A DNA stretch of 64,000 bases from Candidatus Andeanibacterium colombiense (GCA_029202985.1 CP119316.1:2418001-2482000); one strand, 5' to 3'. Positions 25,275-33,867 are shown, numbered from the stretch's first letter. The notes: generated from the letters alone by a model not told the origin. Program-made: numbers and translations.

Positions 25275-27791
25275 TCAGAACGACTTCTTGACCGAAACCG
25301 CCCATTCGCGCGGCCGGCCCGGCTGGGCCTTGTCGAGCCCCGCCCCCGAATCACGCAGGTCGAACAGGGTCAGGTAATAGTACTTGTTGGTGAGGTTGGT
25401 GCCCTCGAGCGAGACCGACAGATCGCCGCCTTCGTTCTGCCAGGTAAGGCGGGCATTCACGATGGTGTAGGCGTCGATGTACTGCAGCTCGTCATTATAC
25501 TTCGAGCCGGAGTAGATCTTGCTCTGGTAGGTGGCATCGACGCGCGGAGTGAGCGTGCCGACCGAGCCAAGATCGGCCACATATTGCGCGCCCAGGGTCC
25601 ACTTCCACTTCGGCGAACCGGCGAGCGGATCGTCGATCGAGACGCTCGTCACCGCCGGATCGATCGTGGTGTATTGGAAATCGAGGTAGCTGAGCGAACC
25701 GTCGATGCTCAGACCCTCGACCGGACGCGCGGTGAATTCGACCTCGACGCCCTTTTCATTCGCATCGCCCGCATTGGCGGTTTCCGCGCAAGTGTTCGGC
25801 AGCGAACTGTCGGCGCAATAGGAAATACCGATCTGGGCATCCTTCAGCGTCGCGTAGAAGCCGGTCAGGTTGAAGCGGAGGCGCCGATCAAACAGATCGG
25901 TCTTGATCCCGGCTTCATAGCTGGTCAGCACTTCCGGATTGTAGGGCTTCGCCTGGTCGGCGACGAACGGCCGAGGATTGGTGCCGCCGCCCTTGAAGCC
26001 GGTTGCGACGCTCGCATAGACCATCACTTCGGGCGAGAAGCGATAGTTCAGCGCGCCGCGCCAATCCCAGCGGCTGCCTTCGTAGTTCGAGACGAGCCCG
26101 GTCAGCGCGCCCGGAGTCCCCGCGCCGTTGGCGGCGCCGGCCGGATCGAGATAGGGGTTGATCGTCCCATCCGGATTGAGCCGGAAGTAGTGATACTCCT
26201 TGCTCTCCTTGGTGTAGCGGAGGCCGCCGTCGAAGGTCAGGTTGGGAACGATTTCCCAGCTGACATTGGCGAACACGGCCTTGGCCGCTGCCGGGGTCTG
26301 GTCGGGCTGGATAAACTGAAGCGCATAGACGCCGAGGCTCGGCAGCGCATAGGTACCGCCGGCCGGCTCCCCGTCAGCAGCCGGCGCGTTGATGTAGCGC
26401 AGGTCCTGATAGGAATAATAGTTGGTCTGTTGCTTGAAGTAGTAGCCGCCGACCACAACGTTCACAGTGTCGGCCAGCTTGGCGTTCAGCCGCAGTTCCT
26501 CGCTCCAGTTCCAGTGGGTCAGGCTGTTGTAGCCACCCGACAATGCGATCGGCGAAAGATCGTCATCCACTCCGAACTGCGATTTCCAATTCTGGTAAGC
26601 GAGGATGTTATCGACCGAGAACATGTCGTTGAGTCCGAGATGGACGTTGGCCGCGAGGTTGTAACCCTTGTAAAGGCTCTGGTCGGAATTGCTTGTGGCG
26701 AGCAACGGCTGCCCACCCGGCGGCGTCGCCACGCCGTTATAGATGATCGCGGGCGACGAGTAGGACGAGAAGTTGCAATACTTCCCGCAGATGAAGCGAT
26801 TGTCGTAGGGCACACCGCCGACATTGGTGTTGGGATTGTTGACCAGCGATGTCGCAGCCAGCACTTCTCCTGCCGCCGTATGGCTGTCGTGGATGTATTC
26901 CGCCGACAGGTTGATATCGACATCGGTCGACGGGTTATACCGCAGCGCGCCGCGGATCGCCTGGTAGCCGACCTCGCCCAGCTTATCGATCAGGCACGAG
27001 CCTTCGGGACGGGTGCGCTCGATCCCGCCGGCCGGATTGACCAGCTGGGTGGAGCCGTCGTTGGCGGTGAAGGTTGCCGAACCGCCGGCCGGATAGAGGC
27101 AGCCGAAGTCGTACCGGTTAACATAGCCTTCCTGATGCTTGTAGACGCCCGAGACGCGGCCCGAGAGATCGTCGGTCAGCTTGAAGTCGAAGCTGCCGCG
27201 CAACCCGATCCGGTCGCGGCTGCCGAAGGTGCCTTCCATATAGCCGGTGTTGCTTCCGGTCGGCTTCTTGGTGAACATCTTGATCGAGCCGCCTTCGGAG
27301 TTCCGCCCCGAAAGCGTGCCCTGCGGCCCGCGCAGGATCTCGACCCGGTCGAGATCGAGCAGATCGAACACCGCGCCGGTCAGCTGCGGATAATAGACGT
27401 CGTCGATATAGATGCCGACGCCCGGCTCGTAAGCCGGGTTGAAGTCGCCCGCGCCGATGCCGCGGATCGAAACCGAGATCGACGGGCCGAAGGAAGCGCC
27501 CTGCGGCTTCAGCGTAACGTTCGGCGCGCTGTCGGCAACCTGTGCAAGGTTGGTCTGGCTCTTCGCCGCCATCGTTTCGGCATTGACCGCGGTGATCGCG
27601 AGCGGCGTGTCCTGCAAATTCTGCTGGCGGAACTGCGCGGTGACGATGATTTCGCCCGGATCGGCGCTGTCCGCCGCGGCGGCGGGCGCCGCACCATCCT
27701 GGGCGAAGGCCGGGGCGCCGGCGAGCAATGCGACCGTCGATACGGCAAGAGCAAACGAGCGGCGCGAAGCCGCTATAGTGGGAGCAGGCAT
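25275..27791 (-). CDS. TonB-dependent outer-membrane receptor
   Basis: The protein has 838 residues from the ATG at 27791, which follows GGAGA. The signal peptide ends at APAFA-QDG. The TonB box region is GEIIVTAQFRQQNLQDTPLA; a plug domain (residues ~60-165, with IYIDDVYYPQLTGAVFDLLD and VEILRGPQGTLSGRNSEGG) precedes a 22-strand barrel that ends in the terminal Phe (VSVKKSF). It imports a ligand across the outer membrane using TonB energy. The family in sphingomonads is expanded for plant aromatics and sugars. Its position beside the catabolic genes makes an aromatic dimer or oligomer a reasonable ligand guess. Confidence 0.95.
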   Translation of the reverse strand: MPAPTIAASRRSFALAVSTVALLAGAPAFAQDGAAPAAAADSADPGEIIVTAQFRQQNLQDTPLAITAVNAETMAAKSQTNLAQVADSAPNVTLKPQGASFGPSISVSIRGIGAGDFNPAYEPGVGIYIDDVYYPQLTGAVFDLLDLDRVEILRGPQGTLSGRNSEGGSIKMFTKKPTGSNTGYMEGTFGSRDRIGLRGSFDFKLTDDLSGRVSGVYKHQEGYVNRYDFGCLYPAGGSATFTANDGSTQLVNPAGGIERTRPEGSCLIDKLGEVGYQAIRGALRYNPSTDVDINLSAEYIHDSHTAAGEVLAATSLVNNPNTNVGGVPYDNRFICGKYCNFSSYSSPAIIYNGVATPPGGQPLLATSNSDQSLYKGYNLAANVHLGLNDMFSVDNILAYQNWKSQFGVDDDLSPIALSGGYNSLTHWNWSEELRLNAKLADTVNVVVGGYYFKQQTNYYSYQDLRYINAPAADGEPAGGTYALPSLGVYALQFIQPDQTPAAAKAVFANVSWEIVPNLTFDGGLRYTKESKEYHYFRLNPDGTINPYLDPAGAANGAGTPGALTGLVSNYEGSRWDWRGALNYRFSPEVMVYASVATGFKGGGTNPRPFVADQAKPYNPEVLTSYEAGIKTDLFDRRLRFNLTGFYATLKDAQIGISYCADSSLPNTCAETANAGDANEKGVEVEFTARPVEGLSIDGSLSYLDFQYTTIDPAVTSVSIDDPLAGSPKWKWTLGAQYVADLGSVGTLTPRVDATYQSKIYSGSKYNDELQYIDAYTIVNARLTWQNEGGDLSVSLEGTNLTNKYYYLTLFDLRDSGAGLDKAQPGRPREWAVSVKKSF

Positions 27792-28147
27792 CTTGTTCTC
27801 CAAGTTCGGGCACTTACCGGCCCGTTATTCTCGATTCAGCCCCCGACCCGTGAGGGCCTCATCCGTGGATAAGGGGCTACCCGGCAGACGCAATCCATTC
27901 GGAGAAAAACGCACGCTTTTGCGCGGCGTGTGATGCACGGATTCAACAAAATCCCGCCAGGATTGCGCTGCCTGCTTGGAGAGTTCGCTCGGGGCAAAGT
28001 TCGGCGGGTTAATTGTCGCATTGCAGCAAATGGAACGGGCGGCCGTTTGAGACCGCCCGTCTGTTTTTCGTCGCGATTGTCGTCGAGTTCCGGAGGTCCG
28101 CCAGGGAGAGCGATGCCGCCAGCCAATTCGCGCTCGGACCGACCGCC
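27792..28147. other. Intergenic region upstream of the TonB receptor gene
   Basis: No gene is supported here. It holds the receptor promoter and, at 28029-28069, the hairpin ACGGGCGG/CCGCCCGT, which lies downstream of the LigW-like gene. The best T-run is on the plus strand (TCTGTTTTT). Confidence 0.6.
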
Positions 28148-29287
28148 TCATCCCGGCAGGTTGAACACTTTCCGCGCATTGTCTTCCATAAGCATCTTCT
28201 TGTGTTCCGGACTCAGGCTCATCCGGTCGTAGGCCGCGACCTCGTCCGAGCTTTGCTGATAGGGATAGTCCATCGCGTATAGCACCCGCTCCGGCCCGAG
28301 CTGTTCCATGCAGAATTTGATCGCCGGCTCCCACGCCACGCCGCTGGTGGTGATCCAGATGTTGTTCTTGAAATAATGGCTGACCGTGTGCTGCAATTTC
28401 ACCGGCTGGCCTCCACCGATATTGGCCCGCAGCCCGGCGCGGTTGTCGGCATTCCCCTGCATCCAGTCGAAGCGGTAGAGCTGCAGCGGCAGGCATTCGC
28501 CCATGTGGCCGATCACCAGTTTGAGCCGCGGGAAGCGGTCGAAGGCGCCCGAGAAGATCAGCCCCATCGTGTGGATCCACACATCGTGCGGGAACCCGCC
28601 GAGCGCGCCGAAGAAGCCGCGGGTCTCGTAATGCGGAGCGTTATAGGGCGCGGTCGGGTGGATATAAAGCGCGAGGTCGTGCGCCTCGAGCGCTTCGAGG
28701 ATCGGCCAGTAATCCTGCTCGTCGATATAGTGGCCCTGGAAGTGCGAATTGAGCACCGCGCCGTTGAGGCCGAGCCCCGCCGCACGCTCGATCTCCCTGA
28801 CCGACCCGGCGACGTCGCGCGGATCGAAGGATGCGGCAGCGCTGAAGCGGTCCGGGTGGCGGGCGCAGGCATCGGCCGCTATGTCGTTCGCGTCGCGGGC
28901 GAGGGCGGTGCCTTCGCCGGGCTTGACCACTTGCACGCCGGGTGCGGTCAGCAGCAGCAACTGCCGCTCGATCCCGTATTCGTCCATATGCGCGATGCGC
29001 AGATCGCCGAGGTCCTGCAGCATCCGCTGGAGGCTCGGCATCTTCGAGAACATGCCGGCCATCTTGAGCGAATCGTCATTCGGCGCCTGGCCGCTCTCGA
29101 AATACTTCACCTGCGCCTCGACCAGCGCGGGGAAGGTCCAGGCCTCTTCGGTCGCGATGCGCTTGTAGGGCGCGTCGCGGTCGATATGCCCGGCGCGCGG
29201 GGCCAGCCCGATGCGGGTGCGGTGGCTGAAGTCTTCCTCGAAATGGCCCTTGAGGCCCTTCTCGCTTCCATCCGGCAACAGCGGCAT
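28148..29287 (-). CDS. LigW-like metal-dependent decarboxylase of the amidohydrolase superfamily
   Basis: The protein has 379 residues. It aligns through its length with the remembered 5-carboxyvanillate decarboxylase LigW: KRIATEEAW (metal Glu), LRIAHMDEYGI, LLTAPGVQ, NSHFQGHYID, YIHPTAP (metal His), GHMGECLPL and the nearly invariant TSGVAWEPAIKFC and YAMDYPYQ (metal Asp). Such enzymes remove CO2 from ortho-hydroxy aromatic acids without an organic cofactor. LigW works in the 5,5'-dehydrodivanillate pathway; gamma-resorcylate and 2,3-dihydroxybenzoate decarboxylases are alternatives. It is ~30 residues longer at the N-terminus than LigW. It is followed on the minus strand by the TonB receptor gene. 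Confidence 0.78.
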   Translation of the reverse strand: MPLLPDGSEKGLKGHFEEDFSHRTRIGLAPRAGHIDRDAPYKRIATEEAWTFPALVEAQVKYFESGQAPNDDSLKMAGMFSKMPSLQRMLQDLGDLRIAHMDEYGIERQLLLLTAPGVQVVKPGEGTALARDANDIAADACARHPDRFSAAASFDPRDVAGSVREIERAAGLGLNGAVLNSHFQGHYIDEQDYWPILEALEAHDLALYIHPTAPYNAPHYETRGFFGALGGFPHDVWIHTMGLIFSGAFDRFPRLKLVIGHMGECLPLQLYRFDWMQGNADNRAGLRANIGGGQPVKLQHTVSHYFKNNIWITTSGVAWEPAIKFCMEQLGPERVLYAMDYPYQQSSDEVAAYDRMSLSPEHKKMLMEDNARKVFNLPG

Positions 29288-29329
29288 CGTGGCGTTTCCT
29301 TGTCAGAACGTTCCTCCGGCCGCAGCCGG

Positions 29330-29758
29330 TCAGAACATGGAATTGGTGTTCTTCGCGGTCTCGGGCACTTCCTGCATCACGTCCCAATGCTCGACGACAT
29401 AGCCGTCCTTGATCCGCATGATGTCGATCACCGCCCAGCCGCGTTCGTCTTTCCTGCGGCGGAAATTGTGATGCACCACCACCATGCCCTCGGGACCGTG
29501 CATGTTCTCGCCATAAATCACCCGCTTCACGTCATGGGTCAGCTCGGGGTTGTTCGCCACGGCCGCGGCGAGCACCTTCAGCGTCTCGTCGCGCCCGCTC
29601 GGCGCGTTGGGATTGTGCTGGATATAGTCGGGGTGGACCCAGGCCATGAAGGCATCGACGACATTGTCCTGGCGGTGGAACAGTTCGACGAAGCGCTCGG
29701 CCACCTGCCGGGCGGACAGGCTCTCCCGGCCCGACGTGTCGCGCGGATCGAAGTCCAT
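29330..29758 (-). CDS. SnoaL/NTF2-like protein (cytoplasmic)
   Basis: The protein has 142 residues without a signal peptide. It is a single NTF2 fold with the pattern YIQHNPNAPSGRDETLKVL, HHNFRRR and a C-terminal VEHWDVMQEVPETAKNTNSMF. The last segment is closely repeated in the next gene (VEHWDVTQRVPETSANPNGMF), so the two are tandem paralogues. Proteins of this type are annotated as SnoaL-like aldol-condensation-catalysing enzymes. The gene starts 4 bases after the stop of its paralogue. Confidence 0.8.
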   Translation of the reverse strand: MDFDPRDTSGRESLSARQVAERFVELFHRQDNVVDAFMAWVHPDYIQHNPNAPSGRDETLKVLAAAVANNPELTHDVKRVIYGENMHGPEGMVVVHHNFRRRKDERGWAVIDIMRIKDGYVVEHWDVMQEVPETAKNTNSMF

Positions 29759-29762
29759 CGGC

Positions 29763-30206
29763 TCAGAACATCCCGTTGGGGTTGGCCGAGGTCTCGGGCA
29801 CGCGCTGAGTCACGTCCCAATGCTCGACGATCTTGCAGTCCTTGACCCGGAGAATATCGACGGCGGCGGCGCCCGGATCGTCCGGGCCGGTCTGTCCACG
29901 CAGGTGGACCGCGAACAAATCGCCGTCGACCAGCACGCGGTACACGGTCATCTTGTGGGTCGGGTTGCGCTGGTAGAACGGTTCGAGAAACGCGATCGCC
30001 GCGTCCCGGCCGTCGGTCGCGTTGGGGTTGTGCTGCTTGTAGTCCGCGGCGACCCAGGTCTCGTAGGCTTCGCGCACCTTGCCCTGTTCGTAGAACAGCG
30101 GGATGAAGCCGTTCGCGACGTCGCGGGTGGTGCAGTCCGCCTTGGCCGCGGCGGGCGCCGCCGCAACGGCCAGCAACCCGATCGCGGCGAGGCAGGCCAG
30201 CCTCAC
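29763..30206 (-). CDS. SnoaL/NTF2-like protein with signal peptide
   Basis: The protein has 147 residues. The GTG at 30206 overlaps the stop of the upstream gene (GTGA) and follows AGGAAAAGAA. The first ~24 residues (CLAAIGLLAVAAAPAAAKA) are a signal peptide, so this paralogue acts in the periplasm, while the next gene's product stays in the cytoplasm. The domain has YKQHNPNATDGRDAAIAFL and the same C-terminal VEHWDV...PET segment. The pairing of an exported and a cytosolic copy is notable. Confidence 0.78.
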   Translation of the reverse strand: MRLACLAAIGLLAVAAAPAAAKADCTTRDVANGFIPLFYEQGKVREAYETWVAADYKQHNPNATDGRDAAIAFLEPFYQRNPTHKMTVYRVLVDGDLFAVHLRGQTGPDDPGAAAVDILRVKDCKIVEHWDVTQRVPETSANPNGMF

Positions 30207-30901
30207 TTCTTTTCCTGCCCCGCCAGCATTGCGCCGAATTTGGGGTGGGCGAAGTGCATCGGCACATCCTGGCGATAGGGCCAGGTCTGGCGGTGCTGCT
30301 CGGCCGGGAGCAGGAAGTCGGGGCCGAGCGGATCTTCGGGGAACAGCTTGGCGGCCGGCTGGAGATGCGCGGTGGTGTGGGCCCAGCCGCTCTCGTAATC
30401 GCCCTGCCACTGCATCATGTAGTCCAGCCGCTTGATCCGCCACTGGCCATCGACGCGGACATAGTCGTTCTCGTAGATGCCGGCTTCCATGAACTGCTGC
30501 GGCATCATCTCTTCGCGGGTTTCCTGGAAATCATCGTGCCAGCCGCCCAGCAAAATGCCGTGGAAGCGGCCCTTGGCGGTCTGCCTGTCGGGCGCGACGG
30601 TGATGATGTCCTGCATCTGGAAATGGTCGAGCAGCAGGCCGTTCACCGGGCCCGGACGGCCGCCGGTGAAGCGGCCGGCGATCCAGTCGCCGTAAAGGCG
30701 CTTTACCCCGGCATGGCCGACATATTCGCCCGACAGGAACACCACCGAACCGTCTTCCGAGAACAGCTCCGCGACCTCGTCCGGGCGGTTGAAATCGATG
30801 TAATAGCCATAGGCCCAGTGCAGCCGGCGGATCGCCTGGATGTCCTCCAGTATGCCGACCTTCTGCTCGAGTTCGGCCAGCCGGGCCTCGACATCGCTCA
30901 T
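30203..30901 (-). CDS. Long NTF2-like protein, candidate lyase/dehydratase of lignin-dimer type
   Basis: The protein has 232 residues. The ATG at 30901 follows GGGAGAGAG. It starts with a short coiled helix (EARLAELEQKVGILEDIQAI) leading into RRLHWAYGYYIDFNRPDEVAELFSEDG, the SnoaL_4-type opening. A second half has DDFQETREEMMPQQFMEAG and WRIKRLDYMMQWQGDYESGW. Size and layout resemble the NTF2-fold gamma-formaldehyde lyases (LsdE/LdpA group) that act on lignin diarylpropanes; this is a recollection, not an alignment. It is divergent to the LigD-like SDR gene with a shared operator-like site, and heads the three-gene NTF2 series. Confidence 0.72.
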   Translation of the reverse strand: MSDVEARLAELEQKVGILEDIQAIRRLHWAYGYYIDFNRPDEVAELFSEDGSVVFLSGEYVGHAGVKRLYGDWIAGRFTGGRPGPVNGLLLDHFQMQDIITVAPDRQTAKGRFHGILLGGWHDDFQETREEMMPQQFMEAGIYENDYVRVDGQWRIKRLDYMMQWQGDYESGWAHTTAHLQPAAKLFPEDPLGPDFLLPAEQHRQTWPYRQDVPMHFAHPKFGAMLAGQEKK

Positions 30902-30934
30902 TTGCTCTCTCCCAATTTGTGTTTGAGCCGTTAC

Positions 30935-30950
30935 TAACGATCGTGATAAT
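30935..30950. promoter_or_regulatory. Candidate operator, TAACGATCGTGATAAT
   Basis: It matches the site at 20076-20091 in 15 of 16 bases. It lies in the 71-base divergent region, 34 bases upstream of the NTF2-like start and 22 bases upstream of the SDR start. Confidence 0.6.
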
Positions 30951-30972
30951 TTTGGCGAGAGGATTTTCCGAT

Positions 30973-31902
30973 ATGAGCACCCCAGCGAGCGCATGGGCAG
31001 GGCGGGTCGCCTTCATCACCGGCGCGGTCACCGGGATCGGGCTGGGCATCGCGCAGGCCTTCGCCGACGCCGGAATGCGGCTGGCGCTGAGCTACCGCAA
31101 CGAGGACGACAAGGCCCGCACCGAGGAATGGTTCTCGCAAAAGGGCTATGAGCAGCCGCTGTTCATCAAGCTCGACGTGACCGACCGCGAGCGCTTCGCG
31201 GTCGCCGCCAATCTGGTCGCCGAGCATTTCGGCGAAGTCCACGTGCTGGTGAACAATGCCGGCGTCTCGGTGTTCGGCCCGACCGACGAGGCGAGCTATG
31301 ACGATTACGACTGGATCATGGGGGTTAACTTCGGCGGGGTGGTGAACGGCCTCGTCAGCTTCCTGCCCAAGCTCAAGGCAGGCACCGGACGGCGCCATGT
31401 GGTCAATGTCGCGTCGATGGCGGCGTTCCTCCCCGGGCCCCAGGCGGGCATCTACACCGCCAGCAAATTCGCGGTGCGCGGGCTGACCGAAAGCCTGCGC
31501 TACAATCTCGCGCCGCACGGGATCGGCTGTTCGCTGTGCTGCCCGGCGCTGACCCGGACCAACGCCTGGGCCAGCGCGACCAAGCGCCCCGAGGCCTTCG
31601 GCGACAGCGGCTTTGCCGAAGTGCGCGAAGGCGAGCTTGAGCAATTCGGCACCGCGTTCGAGGAGGGGATGGACCCCTACGAGGTCGGCACCAAGATCCT
31701 GAACGGCATGACCGAGCAGAAGGGCCTGATCCTGACCCATCCGGAACACGGTCCCGACTTCGAGGAAATCCACGCCGCGACGATGGCCGCGCTGCCGATC
31801 GAGGAAGCGCCCCCGGGCCGGCTCAAGATCGAACAGCTCCGCCGCGATGCGATGAAGGCGGCCGAAGCCGGGCTGGTGATCAGCCTCGACGATCTGACCT
31901 GA
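30973..31902 (+). CDS. LigD/LigL/LigN-like SDR (candidate C-alpha-dehydrogenase)
   Basis: The protein has 309 residues. The ATG at 30973 was chosen because the longer frame starts inside the operator region. The cofactor motif TGAVTGIG, NNAG, the catalytic Ser in VASMAAF and YTASK are present. SVFGPTDEASYDDYDWIMGV parallels the remembered LigD segment with YDDFDWIIGVN, and the length with a long C-terminal tail is the same as LigD. LigD-type enzymes oxidise the C-alpha alcohol of beta-aryl ethers to a ketone, the step that must precede GST ether cleavage. It is followed 10 bases later by a methyltransferase gene. Confidence 0.8.
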   Translation: MSTPASAWAGRVAFITGAVTGIGLGIAQAFADAGMRLALSYRNEDDKARTEEWFSQKGYEQPLFIKLDVTDRERFAVAANLVAEHFGEVHVLVNNAGVSVFGPTDEASYDDYDWIMGVNFGGVVNGLVSFLPKLKAGTGRRHVVNVASMAAFLPGPQAGIYTASKFAVRGLTESLRYNLAPHGIGCSLCCPALTRTNAWASATKRPEAFGDSGFAEVREGELEQFGTAFEEGMDPYEVGTKILNGMTEQKGLILTHPEHGPDFEEIHAATMAALPIEEAPPGRLKIEQLRRDAMKAAEAGLVISLDDLT

Positions 31903-31912
31903 CTTCCGGGCG

Positions 31913-32785
31913 ATGGAGCCGCAGCGGCCGAGCCGCACCGCTTGGGGCGCCGCGCGCCACCGTGCGGTCCACCAGATCGCCGAAGGCGGCCGGATCTTCC
32001 ACGATCCGCTGGCGGTGGCGATCCTCGGCGGGGTTGGCAAGGCCGGGGACGAAGGGCTGGTTTATGAGAACGACGACCCGCCCGGCGCGAAGATGCTGCG
32101 CTTCTTCATCGCCGCACGCAGCGCCTATGCCGAGGCGAAGCTGGCCGAGGCGGTCGAGCAGCGCGGCGTATCGCAGCTGGTGGTGCTCGGCGCGGGCTTC
32201 GACACCTTTGCCTACCGCAATCCGTTCGGCGACGCGCTGCGGGTTTTCGAGGTCGATCATCCGGCGACCCAGGCGTGGAAGCGCGAGCGGCTCGCCGCGA
32301 TGGGGATCGATCTGCCCGGCTGGCTGAGCTTCGCCGGGGTGGATTTCGAAACCGAGTCCTTCGCCGACGCGCTGCTCCGGGCCGGGTTCGATCCGGCCAA
32401 ACGCAGCTTCGTGTTCTGGCTCGGGGTCTCGATGTATCTCAGCGCCAAGGCGATCGACAGGACGCTTGCCGCCGTGGCCGGCTGGGCGGGCGGGGGCGAG
32501 ATCGTGTTCGACTATGCCGAGCCGCAGCACGGCGAGATGTCGGAGCAGGGCCTCGCGGCGCGCGCGGCGCTGCAGGCGCGGGTGGCCGCAGTGGGCGAGC
32601 CGATGATCGGCTGGCTCGAGCCCGAAGCGCTCCACGCAAGGCTCGGCGAACTCGGTTATGTCGGGATCGAGGACCTCGCCGGGATCGATCTTGCCGGGCG
32701 TTTCCTCGGCGTTGAGATCGCCGCTGCGGCCCGGGCCGCCGGTGCTCGGCCGGGCGGCGGGCATGTGCTGTTCGCGCGCAGCTGA
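31913..32785 (+). CDS. Class I SAM-dependent methyltransferase (TIGR00027/leucine carboxyl methyltransferase type)
   Basis: The protein has 290 residues. The SAM-binding motif is QLVVLGAGFDTFAYR, followed by FEVDHPATQAWKRERL and FWLGVSMYLSAKAI, the three standard blocks of this family, often annotated as putative methyltransferase/polyketide O-methyltransferase-like. The substrate is unknown. It is in an apparent operon behind the LigD-like SDR gene. An enzyme that adds methyl groups among genes that remove them is odd and may serve another purpose. Confidence 0.85.
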   Translation: MEPQRPSRTAWGAARHRAVHQIAEGGRIFHDPLAVAILGGVGKAGDEGLVYENDDPPGAKMLRFFIAARSAYAEAKLAEAVEQRGVSQLVVLGAGFDTFAYRNPFGDALRVFEVDHPATQAWKRERLAAMGIDLPGWLSFAGVDFETESFADALLRAGFDPAKRSFVFWLGVSMYLSAKAIDRTLAAVAGWAGGGEIVFDYAEPQHGEMSEQGLAARAALQARVAAVGEPMIGWLEPEALHARLGELGYVGIEDLAGIDLAGRFLGVEIAAAARAAGARPGGGHVLFARS

Positions 32786-32879
32786 AAATTGCCCACCGGA
32801 CTAAATCAACCACTGGACGCGGCGAGCGCGCGCGCTATCTTCCCGTTCCGAGAGTAGGATAGCCCAGGGAGGCAATAAT

Positions 32880-33782
32880 ATGTGCGATGAACACACGCTC
32901 GAGGCGGATGAGCTTAACCTTGCGAAGCGCGGGTTGAGCCGCCGGGAATTCGCGGCGATCACCGCCGTCAGCATGACCACGCTTGCGGCCGGCACGCCGG
33001 TCTTCGCGCAGGACGGCCCCTCCGCGGCGCCCGCCGGCGGGGTGCCGACCAGCGAAGCCGCGGTCAAGGTGAAGACCCCCGACGGCACGATGGACGCGTT
33101 CTTCGTCTATCCATCCACCGGCAAGCACCCGGCGATCATCATGTGGCCCGATATCGCGGGCCTGCGCGATGCCTATAAGGTGATGGCGCGCGATCTCGCC
33201 GCGAAGGGCTATGCGGTGCTGGCGGTGAACCAGTATTACCGCAGCGCGCCGGCGCCGGTGATGAACACGATCTCGGACTTCTTCCAGCCGGGCGGCCGCG
33301 ACAAGCTCGCGCCGATGATGCAGAAGATCACCAATCCCGGCATCGCCAGCGACGCCAAGGCGCTGGTCGCCTGGGTGGATGCGCAGCCGCAGGTCGATAC
33401 GGCGAAGAAGATCGGCGTCGAAGGCTATTGCATGACCGGTGGCTACGGCGCGCGCTGCGCCAATGCGGTGCCGGGCCGGATCGGCGCGGCCAGCTCGTTC
33501 CACGGTGCCGGCCTGGTGACCGGCCAGCCCGACAGCCCCGACCAGCTGATGAAGGGCACCACCGCGCTGTATCTGTTCGCGGTCGCGCATAATGACGATG
33601 TCGCCCGTCCGCAGGAACGCGACCAGCTGCGCCTCGCGGCCGAAGACGCGCAGGTCGGCGCCCGGATCGAATTGTTCGCGGCCGATCACGGCTGGTGCAC
33701 GATCGATGCGCCGTCCTATCACAAGGAAGAAGCGAACCGCGCGCGGCTGCTGTCGCTGTGGAACTACAGCAAGATGGGGTGA
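32880..33782 (+). CDS. Dienelactone hydrolase family protein with Tat-type signal
   Basis: The protein has 300 residues with a start supported by AGGGAGG. Residues ~20-24 carry SRREF, followed by a hydrophobic stretch ending at PVFAQ, which looks like a twin-arginine signal. The hydrolase domain has Cys184 as nucleophile (GYCMTGGYG), Asp239/Asp240 and His270 (ADHGWC), the DLH triad. Export is unusual for a cytoplasmic-type dienelactone hydrolase. The substrate could be a lactone or ester formed during aromatic breakdown. Confidence 0.87.
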   Translation: MCDEHTLEADELNLAKRGLSRREFAAITAVSMTTLAAGTPVFAQDGPSAAPAGGVPTSEAAVKVKTPDGTMDAFFVYPSTGKHPAIIMWPDIAGLRDAYKVMARDLAAKGYAVLAVNQYYRSAPAPVMNTISDFFQPGGRDKLAPMMQKITNPGIASDAKALVAWVDAQPQVDTAKKIGVEGYCMTGGYGARCANAVPGRIGAASSFHGAGLVTGQPDSPDQLMKGTTALYLFAVAHNDDVARPQERDQLRLAAEDAQVGARIELFAADHGWCTIDAPSYHKEEANRARLLSLWNYSKMG

Positions 33783-33811
33783 CGCGCCTTGCCCGTCAGA
33801 CGGATACGAAA

Positions 33812-33844
33812 AAGCCCCGGGCTGCCACTCGCAGTCCGGGGCTT
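33812..33844. terminator. Terminator between the dienelactone-hydrolase-like and DUF1328 genes
   Basis: AAGCCCCGG-GCTGCCACTCGCAGT-CCGGGGCTT is followed by TCTCGTTTT on the plus strand. It also has AAAAA on the left, so it can serve both convergent genes. Confidence 0.85.
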
Positions 33845-33867
33845 CTCGTTTTACCCGGCCTTGTGGG

